A DNA stretch of 64,000 bases, from positions 642,501-706,500 of the forward strand of contig NZ_CP080623.1 of the NCBI RefSeq assembly GCF_019599045.1, read 5' to 3'. Positions 17,642-26,367 of this stretch are shown here, piece after piece. Origin of the DNA: Roseovarius sp. SCSIO 43702 (GTDB taxonomy: Bacteria; Pseudomonadota; Alphaproteobacteria; Rhodobacterales; Rhodobacteraceae). Both the position numbers and the translations under genes were made by a program. Position 1 is the stretch's first letter, and each line of letters begins with the position of its first letter. The notes under the pieces were generated by a model. It saw nothing but the letters and a program-made list of their open reading frames with translations, did no database searches and had not been told where the DNA came from.

Positions 17642-18325
17642 ATGAAATTCTTCAAGCGGATAGCCGATTGGGAGCGCGACCTGCGCGCGCGCTACAACAC
17701 CGACCTGAGCACCCCGGAGAACCGCCGCCGCGCCAATATCTACAACCTGTGGTTCGATCACGCGATCCTGCGCACCATCTGGACCAATTTCCACCAGGTC
17801 GCACCGGGCGTGTGGCGTTCGAACCATCCCACGCATCGGCGGTTCGAGAAGATGAAGGCGATGGGTATCCGCACGGTCCTCAACCTGCGGGGCGCTGCAG
17901 GCGCGGCGCATTACCTCGTCGAGGAGGAGAGCTGCGCCGAGCTCGGTCTCGAGCTTGTCAACGTGACGCTCCACGCGCGTTATGCCGCGCCGAAGGAGGA
18001 CATTTTGCACCTGCTCGAAGTGTTCCGCGAGATCGAGAAGCCCTTCGTCATGCATTGCAAGTCGGGCGCCGACCGCGCGGGTTTTGCCTCGGCCATCTGG
18101 CTCCTGGTGATGGAGGGGCGGCCGGTGAGCGAGGCGCGCAAGATGCTGGGGCTCAGGTATATCCACATCCGCCAGTCGCGGACGGGGATCCTCGATCACA
18201 TTCTCGACGTCTACGGGGCGCGGCAGGCCGAGACGGGCATCGGATTCGAGGACTGGATCCGCGAGGAATACGACCGCGACGCGTTGCAGCGGGAGTTCGA
18301 GGAGACGTATCGGCCGCGCTTCTGA
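17642..18325 (+). CDS. Tyrosine/dual-specificity protein phosphatase family protein
   Basis: 227 residues with the CX5R active site HCKSGADRAG (Cys139, Arg145) and a general-acid region near 110-118. The N-terminal 30 residues are basic and the domain begins VAPGVWRSNHPTHRRFEKM, the YopH/DSP-like pattern seen in COG2365-type bacterial phosphatases. The target is unknown; a phosphoinositide, polyphosphate or protein substrate is possible. The ATG at 17642 begins the conserved sequence, although the frame is open upstream. Confidence 0.8.
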   Translation: MKFFKRIADWERDLRARYNTDLSTPENRRRANIYNLWFDHAILRTIWTNFHQVAPGVWRSNHPTHRRFEKMKAMGIRTVLNLRGAAGAAHYLVEEESCAELGLELVNVTLHARYAAPKEDILHLLEVFREIEKPFVMHCKSGADRAGFASAIWLLVMEGRPVSEARKMLGLRYIHIRQSRTGILDHILDVYGARQAETGIGFEDWIREEYDRDALQREFEETYRPRF

Positions 18326-18343
18326 CCTCGTGACGGCACGGGG

Positions 18344-18646
18344 TCAGCGGATGATGATCTCGTCCGAGCGCATGAGACCCAGAACGCTGCGCGCCTGTTC
18401 GTCGAGAAGATCGAGGTCGAGATAGGTGTCCGAGAGCCGCTTCGTCAGGTTCTCCATCCGTGCCACCTGCGATTCGAGCGCGTCGAGCCGCTCCTTCAGG
18501 AGCCGCGATTCGGCCTCGATCTCGGCGCGGCGGAAAAGCCCGAAATCGCCCTGGATCGCGGCGAACGCGAAGTAAAGCCCCAGCCCGAAGGCCACGGTGA
18601 AATAGACAAGCACGCCCATCGCGGGCTTTCTGCTGCGGATGCTCAC
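18344..18646 (-). CDS. ftsB: Septum formation initiator FtsB/DivIC family protein
   Basis: A 100-residue bitopic protein: a short basic N-terminus, one membrane helix (MGVLVYFTVAFGLGLYFAF), then a coiled coil (ESRLLKERLDALESQVARM) and LGLMRSDEIIIR at the end. FtsB joins FtsL and FtsQ in the divisome. The start is probably GTG at 18646, preceded by GAAGGCAGAG; an internal ATG at 18619 would cut off the cytoplasmic residues. It converges on the phosphatase gene (18 bases between stops). Confidence 0.85.
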   Translation of the reverse strand: MSIRSRKPAMGVLVYFTVAFGLGLYFAFAAIQGDFGLFRRAEIEAESRLLKERLDALESQVARMENLTKRLSDTYLDLDLLDEQARSVLGLMRSDEIIIR

Positions 18647-18780
18647 GGCTCTGCCTTCTCGTTTCGCGCCTCTTGCCGGGCGCCGGGGGCGAGAGTTGCA
18701 CAAGCCGCGGGCGTTGTGAATCCCCTTTCCAATCCGGTGAGGCGACCTGTAGCATTTGGGCCAGACGAGAGAGGCGAGAG

Positions 18781-20403
18781 ATGACGCAGTTTCCGGGGCA
18801 CGATTTCACCGACACGCACGAGATCACGAACCAACCCGCCCCGAGGGGCGACCGCGACCTGTGGTCGGGCGACGCGGCGCTGCGGGATCATGCCGGCGGG
18901 GCGGGCGCGGACGGCGATCACCTGGCGCAATACGGGCTCGACATGGGACGGGCCGACATGGTCGAGGCCGGACGGCGGGCGCGGGAAACGCCGCCCGAGG
19001 CGGTGCTCTTCGACGCGGGCGGGCGGCGGCTCGACGAGGTGCGGTTCCACCCGGCCTATCACCGCCTGATGGAGGCGGGGATCGGCGCGGGCTATGCCGC
19101 GATCCCGTGGGAGGGCCAGCCGGGCGGCCACGCGACCCATGCCGCGATGGTCTATCTCACCAGCCAGATCGAGCCGGGCGTGTGTTGTCCGATGACCATG
19201 ACCTATGCGGCGGTGCCAGCACTCCGCGCCGACACGGGCCTGCTTCGGCAATGGGTGCCGAAGCTCACGGCGCGGGTCTATGACGGATCGGTCCGCCCGC
19301 TCGCGCGCAAGCCGGGCGCGACGATGGGCATGGCGATGACCGAGAAGCAGGGCGGCTCGGACGTGCGGGCCAACACCACGCGGGCGGTGCGCGACGGCGA
19401 TCTCTACCGGCTGCGGGGGCACAAGTGGTTCTGCTCGGCGCCGATGTCCGACGGGTTCCTGATGCTCGCGCAGGCGCCCGAGGGGCTGACCTGTTTCCTC
19501 GTGCCGCGCTGGCGCGAGGAGGGACGGAACACGATCCACATCCAGCGCCTCAAGGACAAGCTCGGCAACAAGGCCAATGCCTCGGCCGAGATCGAACTGG
19601 CCGATGCCTACGCGCATCGCCTCGGTGACGAGGGGGCGGGGGTGCGCACGATCATCGAGATGGTGCATCACACGCGGCTCGACACCGCGATGGCGCCCGC
19701 GGGCCTGATGCGCGCGGCGCTCGATCACGCGCATCACTGGGCGGCGCATCGCACCGTTTTCCAGAAGCAGCTCATCGACCAGCCGCTGATGCGCTCGGTG
19801 CTGGCCGATCTCGCGCTTGACTGGGAGGGGGCGCTGGCGTTGGGCCTGCATGTGGCGGCGGCCTTCGATCGCGACGACGACGCGAGCCGCGCCTTCGCGC
19901 GCCTCGCCGTGGCACTGGCGAAATATCTCAACAACAAGCTGTGTCCGCCGCTGGTCTACGAGGCGATGGAGGCCCTGGGCGGCATGGGCTACGTCGAGGA
20001 TACCGATCTGCCGATGCTCTATCGCGAAGCGCCGCTCAACTCGATCTGGGAAGGATCGGGCAATGTCATCTGCCTCGACATCCTGCGCACGCTGCGCAAG
20101 ACGCCGCTGGCGGGGGAGGTGCTGAGCGCCGAACTGGGCGAGGCGATGGGCCAGTCGCGCCAGTTCGACGCGGCGCTTCGGGCGCATATGGCGCGGTTTC
20201 CCAAGCTGCCCGACGAGGCCGAGGCGCGTTGGTACGTGGAGAGCCTCGCCTCGCTGCTGACGGCGGCGGTGCTGATGCGCAGGGCGCCCGTGGCGGTCGG
20301 GGATGCCTACGTGGCGACGCGCCTGCACGGGGAGCGGGGCCGCACGGCGGGGGCGGTCGGCGGCATCGACACGGACGCGATCCTGGCGCGGCTTTCGGGG
20401 TGA
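18781..20403 (+). CDS. aidB: AidB-like acyl-CoA dehydrogenase family protein
   Basis: A 540-residue flavoprotein matching E. coli AidB in length and signatures: MGMAMTEKQGGSDVRANTT, HKWFCSAPMSDGFLMLAQ and the C-terminal IWEGSGNVICLDILR. AidB is induced in the adaptive response to alkylating agents; it binds DNA and FAD, and its chemistry is debated. The nearest alkylation gene here is the Ada-like methyltransferase 17 kb away. The ATG is at 18781. It ends 4 bases from the stop of the convergent aldolase gene. Confidence 0.92.
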   Translation: MTQFPGHDFTDTHEITNQPAPRGDRDLWSGDAALRDHAGGAGADGDHLAQYGLDMGRADMVEAGRRARETPPEAVLFDAGGRRLDEVRFHPAYHRLMEAGIGAGYAAIPWEGQPGGHATHAAMVYLTSQIEPGVCCPMTMTYAAVPALRADTGLLRQWVPKLTARVYDGSVRPLARKPGATMGMAMTEKQGGSDVRANTTRAVRDGDLYRLRGHKWFCSAPMSDGFLMLAQAPEGLTCFLVPRWREEGRNTIHIQRLKDKLGNKANASAEIELADAYAHRLGDEGAGVRTIIEMVHHTRLDTAMAPAGLMRAALDHAHHWAAHRTVFQKQLIDQPLMRSVLADLALDWEGALALGLHVAAAFDRDDDASRAFARLAVALAKYLNNKLCPPLVYEAMEALGGMGYVEDTDLPMLYREAPLNSIWEGSGNVICLDILRTLRKTPLAGEVLSAELGEAMGQSRQFDAALRAHMARFPKLPDEAEARWYVESLASLLTAAVLMRRAPVAVGDAYVATRLHGERGRTAGAVGGIDTDAILARLSG

Positions 20404-20407
20404 CGGG

Positions 20408-21301
20408 TCAGCCCGCGACCGAGGCGGCGTGAATGCTTTGCACCGTGTCGCGCAGCGTGGCGTCGAAATCCGTGTCGCTCTGATCCGCCGAAAGCCCTTC
20501 GGTCAGGGCACGGGAGAAGCTGGCGATGATACCGGTGTTGCGCGAGAGCCGGTCATTGGCCTCGTCGCGCGAATAGCCGCCCGAGAGTGCCACGACGCGC
20601 AGCACGCGGGGATGATCGACGAGAGGCTTGTAATGGTTCGCCGTCTCGGGAAGCGTGAGCTTCAGCATCACCTCGCGCCCCTCGGGCAGCGCGTCGAGAT
20701 GGCGGGTGAGTTCGGTGAGCAGGATGTCCTCGGCCTCGGCCTTGTCGGAGATCGAGATCGTGACCTCGGGCTCGATGATCGGCACGAGACCGTGATCGAG
20801 GATGATCCCGCCGATGAGGAACTGCTGGGCCACGACCGCCTCGATCCCGCCCCGGTTTGCCGCGTCGATGACCGAGCGCATCTTGGTGCCGAAGATGCCC
20901 TTGGACGTGGCGCGCTGAAGCAGGGCCTCGAGGTCGGGCATGTCCTTCATCAGGCGCACGCCGTTCCCGGCGTCGGCGAGCCCCTTGTCGACCTTGAGGA
21001 ACGGCACGACGCCGCGATCCTCCCAGAGGAATTGCGCCGTGGGCTTGCCGTCGACCTCGCGCTCCATCGTCTGTTCGAAGAGGATCGCGCCGATGATGTG
21101 GTCGCCGGTGAAGGCGGGGCTCTTGATGATGCGCGTGCGCATCTGGTGGATGAGGTCGAACATCTCGTCCTCGGAGCCGTAGGCGTCTTCGCCGATGCCA
21201 TAGAGGCTGAGCGCCTTCGGGGTCGATCCGCCGGACTGATCGAGGGCGGCGATGAAGCCGTCGGCGTTGGCGATCTTCTGTTTCTGGTCGGCGTTCGGCA
21301 T
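20408..21301 (-). CDS. fda: Fructose-bisphosphate aldolase, class I
   Basis: A 297-residue class I (Schiff-base) aldolase that splits fructose-1,6-bisphosphate into DHAP and glyceraldehyde-3-phosphate. The pattern [37 protein letters not shown] and [10 protein letters not shown] (Lys of the Schiff base) is that of bacterial class I enzymes of the YwjH/COG3588 kind. pgk, another glycolytic gene, lies 1.8 kb upstream on the same strand, with one unrelated gene between. Confidence 0.93.
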   Translation of the reverse strand: MPNADQKQKIANADGFIAALDQSGGSTPKALSLYGIGEDAYGSEDEMFDLIHQMRTRIIKSPAFTGDHIIGAILFEQTMEREVDGKPTAQFLWEDRGVVPFLKVDKGLADAGNGVRLMKDMPDLEALLQRATSKGIFGTKMRSVIDAANRGGIEAVVAQQFLIGGIILDHGLVPIIEPEVTISISDKAEAEDILLTELTRHLDALPEGREVMLKLTLPETANHYKPLVDHPRVLRVVALSGGYSRDEANDRLSRNTGIIASFSRALTEGLSADQSDTDFDATLRDTVQSIHAASVAG

Positions 21302-21389
21302 GGCGTTGCTCCCTCTTTCGATGTCACGCCGTTCTAGGGCGAAGGGGGGCGGCGTGCAATTCTGGTGACGCTAACGTCGCGTGAAAGCG

Positions 21390-21421
21390 GCGGACCGGCG
21401 GGCAGGGCCGCGCCGGTCCGC
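21390..21421 (-). terminator. Hairpin after the 535-residue exported-protein gene
   Basis: GCGGACCGGCG (21390-21400) and CGCCGGTCCGC (21411-21421) form a perfect 11-bp stem with a 10-base loop. It lies 22 bases beyond the stop of the leftward gene at 21444 and upstream of the aldolase, so the aldolase probably has its own promoter. Confidence 0.6.
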
Positions 21422-21443
21422 GAAAGCGGCAGGAGGGGACAGG

Positions 21444-23051
21444 TCAGTCGGTGCGGATGAAGCGATCCGACAGGTCGAGCGTCACCCAGTCGTCAACGGC
21501 GCGTTCCTGGAGCCGCGCGCGAAGCTCGGCCCATTGTGCGCTGACCGCCTCGCCGCGATCGGCGAACCGCGCCTCGATGTCCTGGCGCAGCGCGCCGGCG
21601 CCGATGTCGCCTGCCGCCTCGGCGATGAGGGCGTAGTAGTAGGCGCGGGGATAGGAGCGCAGCGCGCCGATGCCGTTGAGATGCGCAAGCGCAAGCGCGC
21701 GCACGGCGCGGATGTCGCCGCCTTCGGGCAGGGCCTCGGCCATCTCGGGGGCATCGGTCCGGTTGGCAAGTTCGTCCTGCGCGGCCAGCACCGCGCCCGT
21801 GGTCAACCGTGCCTCGAGCGCGTCGAGCAGCGCGACCGCGCCGACGGCGTCGCGGGCGCTGGCCAGGAGGGCGTGGCGATAGGCTTCGGCCGGGTTCGTG
21901 GCCATGTAGGCGCGGGCCGTCAGAAGGGCCGCCTCGGCGCCGGTCTCGCCCTCGGCATCGAGGATGGGTTCCAGGACGCCCGGCACCAGGGCCTCGGCGC
22001 GTGGCACGCCCTGGCCCTCCATGAAGGCGCGGGCAAGGCGCAGGCGGTCCTGCGGCGTGACCTCTTCCTCGCGTTTTTGCAGGAGTGCGACGTCGATCAG
22101 CCCGGAGCGGGCCGAGGGCGCGACGCGCGCATCGGGTGCCAGTGCCTGCAACAGTTCGGGGGGGTTCTGGTAGATCTCGGGTTCGATCACGATACCGCCG
22201 GCGGGCAATTGCGCCTCGATCGTGATCTCGCCGGGATCGGCCACGAAACGGGTCACGTGCTCCATCAGGTCCTCGATGAAGAGCCGTTCGGTCGAGGTGA
22301 GCGCACGGGTGCCGTTCTCGCTCAGCATGTTGGTCAGGTCCTCGGTGCCCATGCCGCGAATGACGTCTGGCTGGCGCAGCGCCTCGGGGAGTTGCGAGGA
22401 GAGCCGCGACCACGCGCCCCGGTCCTGGAAGCCCACCACGGCCCGGCGCAGACGGATGGCCGGATCGCCCGACACGCCATGCGCATTCAGACGGGGCAGG
22501 ATCGCCCCCGCCGCCGCAAGATCGAGCGTGCCCATGTCGTTGATCGCGGCGGTGCCGTTCACGCGCATTTCGCCGGTGCCGTGAATGTAGTCGAACTCGA
22601 GACCCACCCGGTCGATGTCGAGGGTCGAGTAGCCCGAAGCGCGCAGCGCGAGGCCGGCGTCGGGCGGAAGGCACGCGATGCCGGCGCGCGCGCCCACCAG
22701 CGTCACCGACCCGTTCGCTGCCTCGAGCATCGGGCGGGCGGTGCCGAGGTCGAAGCTCGCGCGTTGCACGGTGATCTCGCATTGGCGTGCGCGGTCATGG
22801 CTGAGCTGCGGGCGAAGGGTGACACCCGAAATCGCCATGGTCCCGCGCAGGATATCGGTCGAGAGGTGGTCGTATTCGACCTCCATCTGGGTGCGCAGCG
22901 CCGATATGGCGAAGCTCGCCACGGTTTCGGCCACGCGGTCTACGGTCACGATATCGAGCAGGCCGGGCCGGGGATCGCCCTGCGGAGCGGCCGGGCCCCC
23001 GATCGCCGCGAGAAGCGCGGCGGCGCCGAAAACACGTTTGAAAACAGTCAT
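21444..23051 (-). CDS. Large exported hypothetical protein with an AsmA/YdgA-like front and helical repeats at the back
   Basis: 535 residues. A signal peptide (VFKRVFGAAALLAAIGGPAA) is followed by a region (about 25-260) rich in alternating beta pattern, for example ILRGTMAISGVTLRPQ and GSVTLVGARAGIACLPP, which resembles YdgA/AsmA-like lipid-handling beta folds. The C-terminal half (about 300-520) is made of Ala/Leu-rich helical pairs such as RLARAFMEGQGVPRAEAL and AALLTARAYMATNPAEAYRHA, resembling Sel1/TPR-type repeats. I do not recognise a named family. It lies between pgk (72 bases upstream) and aldolase on the same strand. Confidence 0.65.
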   Translation of the reverse strand: MTVFKRVFGAAALLAAIGGPAAPQGDPRPGLLDIVTVDRVAETVASFAISALRTQMEVEYDHLSTDILRGTMAISGVTLRPQLSHDRARQCEITVQRASFDLGTARPMLEAANGSVTLVGARAGIACLPPDAGLALRASGYSTLDIDRVGLEFDYIHGTGEMRVNGTAAINDMGTLDLAAAGAILPRLNAHGVSGDPAIRLRRAVVGFQDRGAWSRLSSQLPEALRQPDVIRGMGTEDLTNMLSENGTRALTSTERLFIEDLMEHVTRFVADPGEITIEAQLPAGGIVIEPEIYQNPPELLQALAPDARVAPSARSGLIDVALLQKREEEVTPQDRLRLARAFMEGQGVPRAEALVPGVLEPILDAEGETGAEAALLTARAYMATNPAEAYRHALLASARDAVGAVALLDALEARLTTGAVLAAQDELANRTDAPEMAEALPEGGDIRAVRALALAHLNGIGALRSYPRAYYYALIAEAAGDIGAGALRQDIEARFADRGEAVSAQWAELRARLQERAVDDWVTLDLSDRFIRTD

Positions 23052-23123
23052 CTGTTACCCTCCCGATCCGAGTCGTTGGCGGGAAGGTATCACATCGGCC
23101 CCGGCGGCGAAGTCGGGTTCTCC

Positions 23124-24311
23124 TTACCCGTCCATCAGCGCGGCGACGCCCGGCAGTTCCTTGCCCTCCATCCATTCGAGAAACGCGCCGCCGGCGGTCG
23201 AGATGTAGGTGAAATCATCCGCCGCGCCGGCCTGGTTGAGCGCGGCCACGGTGTCGCCCCCGCCCGCGACGGAGACGAGCGCGCCCTCGCGCGTCAGCCG
23301 TGCGGCTTCGCGGGCGGCGGCGTTGGTGGCCGTGTCGAAAGGGGCGATCTCGAATGCGCCGAGGGGGCCGTTCCAGATGAGCGTGCTGGCCTTCGCGAAG
23401 GCCGACGCGATGCGCGCGATGCTCCGGGGACCGGCGTCGAGGATCATCGCGTCGTCGGGGCAGGCATGGGCGGGCACGGTCTCGTGCGGGGCGCCTTCCC
23501 GGAACTCGCGCGCCACCACCACGTCGGCGGGCAGGATCACCTCGCATCCCGAGGCGCCGGCCTTCTGCATGATGGCGCGTGCGGTGTCGGCCATGTCGTG
23601 TTCGCAGAGCGACTTGCCCACGGAAAGCCCCTGTGCCGCGAGGAAGGTGTTGGCCATGCCGCCGCCGATGACGAGCATGTCGACCTTCTCGACCAGGTTG
23701 CCCAGCAGGTCGAGCTTGGTCGAGACCTTGGCGCCGCCCACGACCGCGATCACCGGCCGTTTCGGCGCACCGAGCGCGGCCTCGAGCGCCTGCAACTCGG
23801 CCTGCATGAGGCGGCCGGCGCAGGAGGGCAGGTGGCGCGCCACGCCCTCGGTCGAGGCATGCGCGCGATGGGCGGCGGAGAACGCGTCGTTGCAGTAGAT
23901 GTCGCCGAGGGCCGCGAGGCGGCGGGCGAAATCGGGGTCGTTGGCCTCTTCGCCCGGATGGAAGCGGATGTTTTCCATCAGGAGGACGTCGGCGGCCTGC
24001 GCCTCGTCCGTCAGGTTCTCGGCGCCTTCCAGCGTTTCGAGGAGCGTGACCTTGCGGCCCAAAGCCACTTCGAGCGCCGGCAACACCTGCCGCAGCGACA
24101 TGTCGAGCACGACCTTGCCCTTGGGCCGGCCGAAATGCGCGATCAGGATGGGCCGGCCGCCGCGCGCGAGGATATCGCTGACGGTGGGAACGATCCGCTC
24201 GATCCGGGTGGCGTCGGTGACGCGGCCATCCTCGACCGGCACGTTGATGTCGACGCGCGTGAGCACCCGCTTGCCGTCAAGATCCATGTCGTCGAGGGTG
24301 TTCCAGCCCAT
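23124..24311 (-). CDS. pgk: Phosphoglycerate kinase
   Basis: The 395-residue glycolytic enzyme interconverting 1,3-bisphosphoglycerate + ADP and 3-phosphoglycerate + ATP. The N-terminal [19 protein letters not shown], substrate-binding [25 protein letters not shown] and nucleotide-site [13 protein letters not shown] are intact and of normal spacing. It heads the leftward group pgk - 535-residue gene - (terminator) - aldolase and diverges from the cyclophilin gene over 130 bases. Confidence 0.97.
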   Translation of the reverse strand: MGWNTLDDMDLDGKRVLTRVDINVPVEDGRVTDATRIERIVPTVSDILARGGRPILIAHFGRPKGKVVLDMSLRQVLPALEVALGRKVTLLETLEGAENLTDEAQAADVLLMENIRFHPGEEANDPDFARRLAALGDIYCNDAFSAAHRAHASTEGVARHLPSCAGRLMQAELQALEAALGAPKRPVIAVVGGAKVSTKLDLLGNLVEKVDMLVIGGGMANTFLAAQGLSVGKSLCEHDMADTARAIMQKAGASGCEVILPADVVVAREFREGAPHETVPAHACPDDAMILDAGPRSIARIASAFAKASTLIWNGPLGAFEIAPFDTATNAAAREAARLTREGALVSVAGGGDTVAALNQAGAADDFTYISTAGGAFLEWMEGKELPGVAALMDG

Positions 24312-24441
24312 CTGCCCGTTCTCCCGTTGCGAAACGCGCGCCTCTCATGGCGCGATCGTGCCCAAGGGTCAAGGCGGGGCGCTTGGCAATTCCGGGCGAA
24401 ACCCTTACCTCTCGGACAAAGCCAAATCCGAGGAGAGCCAG

Positions 24442-24948
24442 ATGGCCGAGATCAAAGACCCCGAGAACACGATCCTGATGGAATTGAAGGACGGCACCGT
24501 CACCATCGAGCTTCTGCCCGACGTGGCGCCGGGCCATACCGAACGCATGAAGGAACTGGCGCGGGCCGGTGCCTATGACAACGTGGCCTTTCACCGCGTG
24601 ATCGACGGGTTCATGGCGCAGACGGGCGACGTGAAGAACGGGAACATGGAGAAGGATTTCAACCTGCGCGCGGCCGGAACCGGCGGCAGCGACCTGCCCA
24701 ACCTCAAGGCCGAGTTCAGCGGCGTGCCCCATGATCGCGGCACGCTGGGCGCGGCGCGGAGCCAGAACCCCGACAGCGCCAACAGCCAGTTCTTCATCAA
24801 CTTCAAGGACAACCATTTCCTCAATCGGCAATACACGGTCTATGGCCGGGTGATCGACGGCATGGAGCACGTGGACGCGATCACGCGGGGCGAGCCGCCC
24901 GCCGATCCCGACCGCATGATCAGCGTCAAGGTGGCCGCCGATGGGTAA
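24442..24948 (+). CDS. Peptidylprolyl isomerase, cyclophilin type (cytosolic)
   Basis: A 168-residue PpiB-like cyclophilin without a signal peptide. Family motifs VAFHRVIDGFMAQTGD, SQNPDSANSQFFI and NRQYTVYGRVIDGMEHVD are intact. The ATG at 24442 follows GAGGAGAG closely. It overlaps the next cyclophilin gene by 8 bases. Confidence 0.94.
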   Translation: MAEIKDPENTILMELKDGTVTIELLPDVAPGHTERMKELARAGAYDNVAFHRVIDGFMAQTGDVKNGNMEKDFNLRAAGTGGSDLPNLKAEFSGVPHDRGTLGAARSQNPDSANSQFFINFKDNHFLNRQYTVYGRVIDGMEHVDAITRGEPPADPDRMISVKVAADG

Positions 24949-25492
24949 CTGGGCCATTCTCGCGGCGACGCTGGCGGCGTCGCCCGCCCTGGCCACGGGT
25001 CTCGAGATCGAGATCGCGGGCGAGGCGAACGGCACCGTCGCCATCGACCTTTTCGAGGAAGTGGCGCCGCAGCACGTGGAGCGGATCACCACCCTGGCCG
25101 AGAAGGGCGCCTATGACGGCGTGGCCTTCCACCGGGTGATCGACGATTTCATGGCTCAGACCGGCGATGTGCAGTTCGGCAAGGTCGAGGGCGGGAACAT
25201 GGCCTATGCCGGGCGCGGCGGATCGACCCTGCCCGACGTGCCGCAGGAGTTCTCGGACATTCCCTTCGAGCGCGGCATCCTCGGCATGGCCCGGAGCCAG
25301 AATCCCGACAGCGCGAACAGCCAGTTCTTCATAATGTTCACCCGCTACCCGTCGCTGGACGGCCAATATACCGTGGTGGGCAAGGTGACGGACGGCATGG
25401 AGGTGGTCGACGCGATCAAGCGCGGCACCGGGCAGAACGGCGCGGTCGTGGGCCAGCCGGACGTGATGACATCGGTCACGGTCATCGACTGA
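24941..25492 (+). CDS. Peptidylprolyl isomerase, cyclophilin type (exported)
   Basis: A 183-residue cyclophilin with an N-terminal signal peptide (NWAILAATLAASPALATG, probable cleavage near residue 19), so it acts in the periplasm. The catalytic segments VAFHRVIDDFMAQTGD and SQFFIMFTRYPSLDGQYTVV match its cytosolic neighbour. The 8-base overlap with that gene and their similarity suggest a tandem duplication in which one copy gained export. Confidence 0.94.
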   Translation: MGNWAILAATLAASPALATGLEIEIAGEANGTVAIDLFEEVAPQHVERITTLAEKGAYDGVAFHRVIDDFMAQTGDVQFGKVEGGNMAYAGRGGSTLPDVPQEFSDIPFERGILGMARSQNPDSANSQFFIMFTRYPSLDGQYTVVGKVTDGMEVVDAIKRGTGQNGAVVGQPDVMTSVTVID

Positions 25493-26292
25493 TGAGGGAG
25501 GCGTCGCGGCCCACGGGTTACGAGCCGCTCGATACGCTCAAGATCATCGGCCCGTCGATCTGGATCGTCGACGGGCCGCATGTTTCCTTCTACGGCCTGC
25601 CCTTCTCGACCCGCGCCACGGTGGTGCGGCTCGAGAACGGCGATCTCTGGGTGCATTCGCCGACGCGCCTGACCGAGGGGCTGAAGGCTGAACTCGGGGC
25701 CGAGGGGCGGGTGGCGCACCTGGTCGCGCCCAACTGGATCCATTATTCCTTCATCGCCGAATGGCAGGCGGCGTTTCCCGACGCCCTGGCCTGGGCCGCG
25801 CCCGGCGTGGCGGGGCGTGCGGCGAAACACGGGCTGGACCTGTCTTTCGATCACGACCTCGGCCACGAGGCGGAGGCGCCGTGGCGGGGCCAGATCGACC
25901 AGATGATCGTGGAAGGAAGCAAGGCGCATCGCGAGGCGGTGTTTCATCATCGCCAGTCGGGGACGCTGATCCTCACCGATCTCATCGAGAATTTCGAGAC
26001 TGCGAAACTGCCGGTCTGGATGCGGCCGCTGATCTGGCTTGCCGGGATCGACGACAGCGACGGCAAGATGCCGCCCGACATGATGTTCAGCTTCCGCCGC
26101 AGGGATCTTCTGGCCGACGCCGTGGAGCGGATGATCGCCTGGGCGCCGGACCAGTTGGTTCTCGCGCATGGGCGCTGGTTCCGCTCGGGCGCGGTGGGCG
26201 AGCTCGAACGCGCCTTTCGCCGCGTGCTGCGCAAGCGGCGGTGGGAGGAGGTCGCGAAGCGCATCGACGAGGATCGGCGGGGCGGTTCCTGA
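25492..26292 (+). CDS. DUF4336 domain protein
   Basis: 266 residues. The sequence IWIVDGPHVSFYGLPFSTRATVVRLE, LWVHSPTRLTEGLKAEL and HLVAPNWIHYSFIAEW is the DUF4336 pattern, a metallo-beta-lactamase-like fold. The canonical HxHxDH is replaced here: the equivalent loop reads NWIHYSFI, so an intact two-metal site is doubtful. The role is unknown. Its ATG shares one base with the preceding cyclophilin stop, so the three genes form an operon. Confidence 0.8.
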   Translation: MREASRPTGYEPLDTLKIIGPSIWIVDGPHVSFYGLPFSTRATVVRLENGDLWVHSPTRLTEGLKAELGAEGRVAHLVAPNWIHYSFIAEWQAAFPDALAWAAPGVAGRAAKHGLDLSFDHDLGHEAEAPWRGQIDQMIVEGSKAHREAVFHHRQSGTLILTDLIENFETAKLPVWMRPLIWLAGIDDSDGKMPPDMMFSFRRRDLLADAVERMIAWAPDQLVLAHGRWFRSGAVGELERAFRRVLRKRRWEEVAKRIDEDRRGGS

Positions 26293-26367
26293 GCGATCCG
26301 CCCCGGCCTTTCCCTGCGCGCGGAACGGGCCCGGAAAGTCCGACTTCTCCGGTGCCCCGCCGGATCG

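Noticed and set aside
21381..24578. A long + strand frame (about 1065 codons) opposite the 535-residue gene and pgk
   Set aside because: It crosses the terminator hairpin and a gene boundary and has no recognisable sequence; pgk and the exported protein explain the region.
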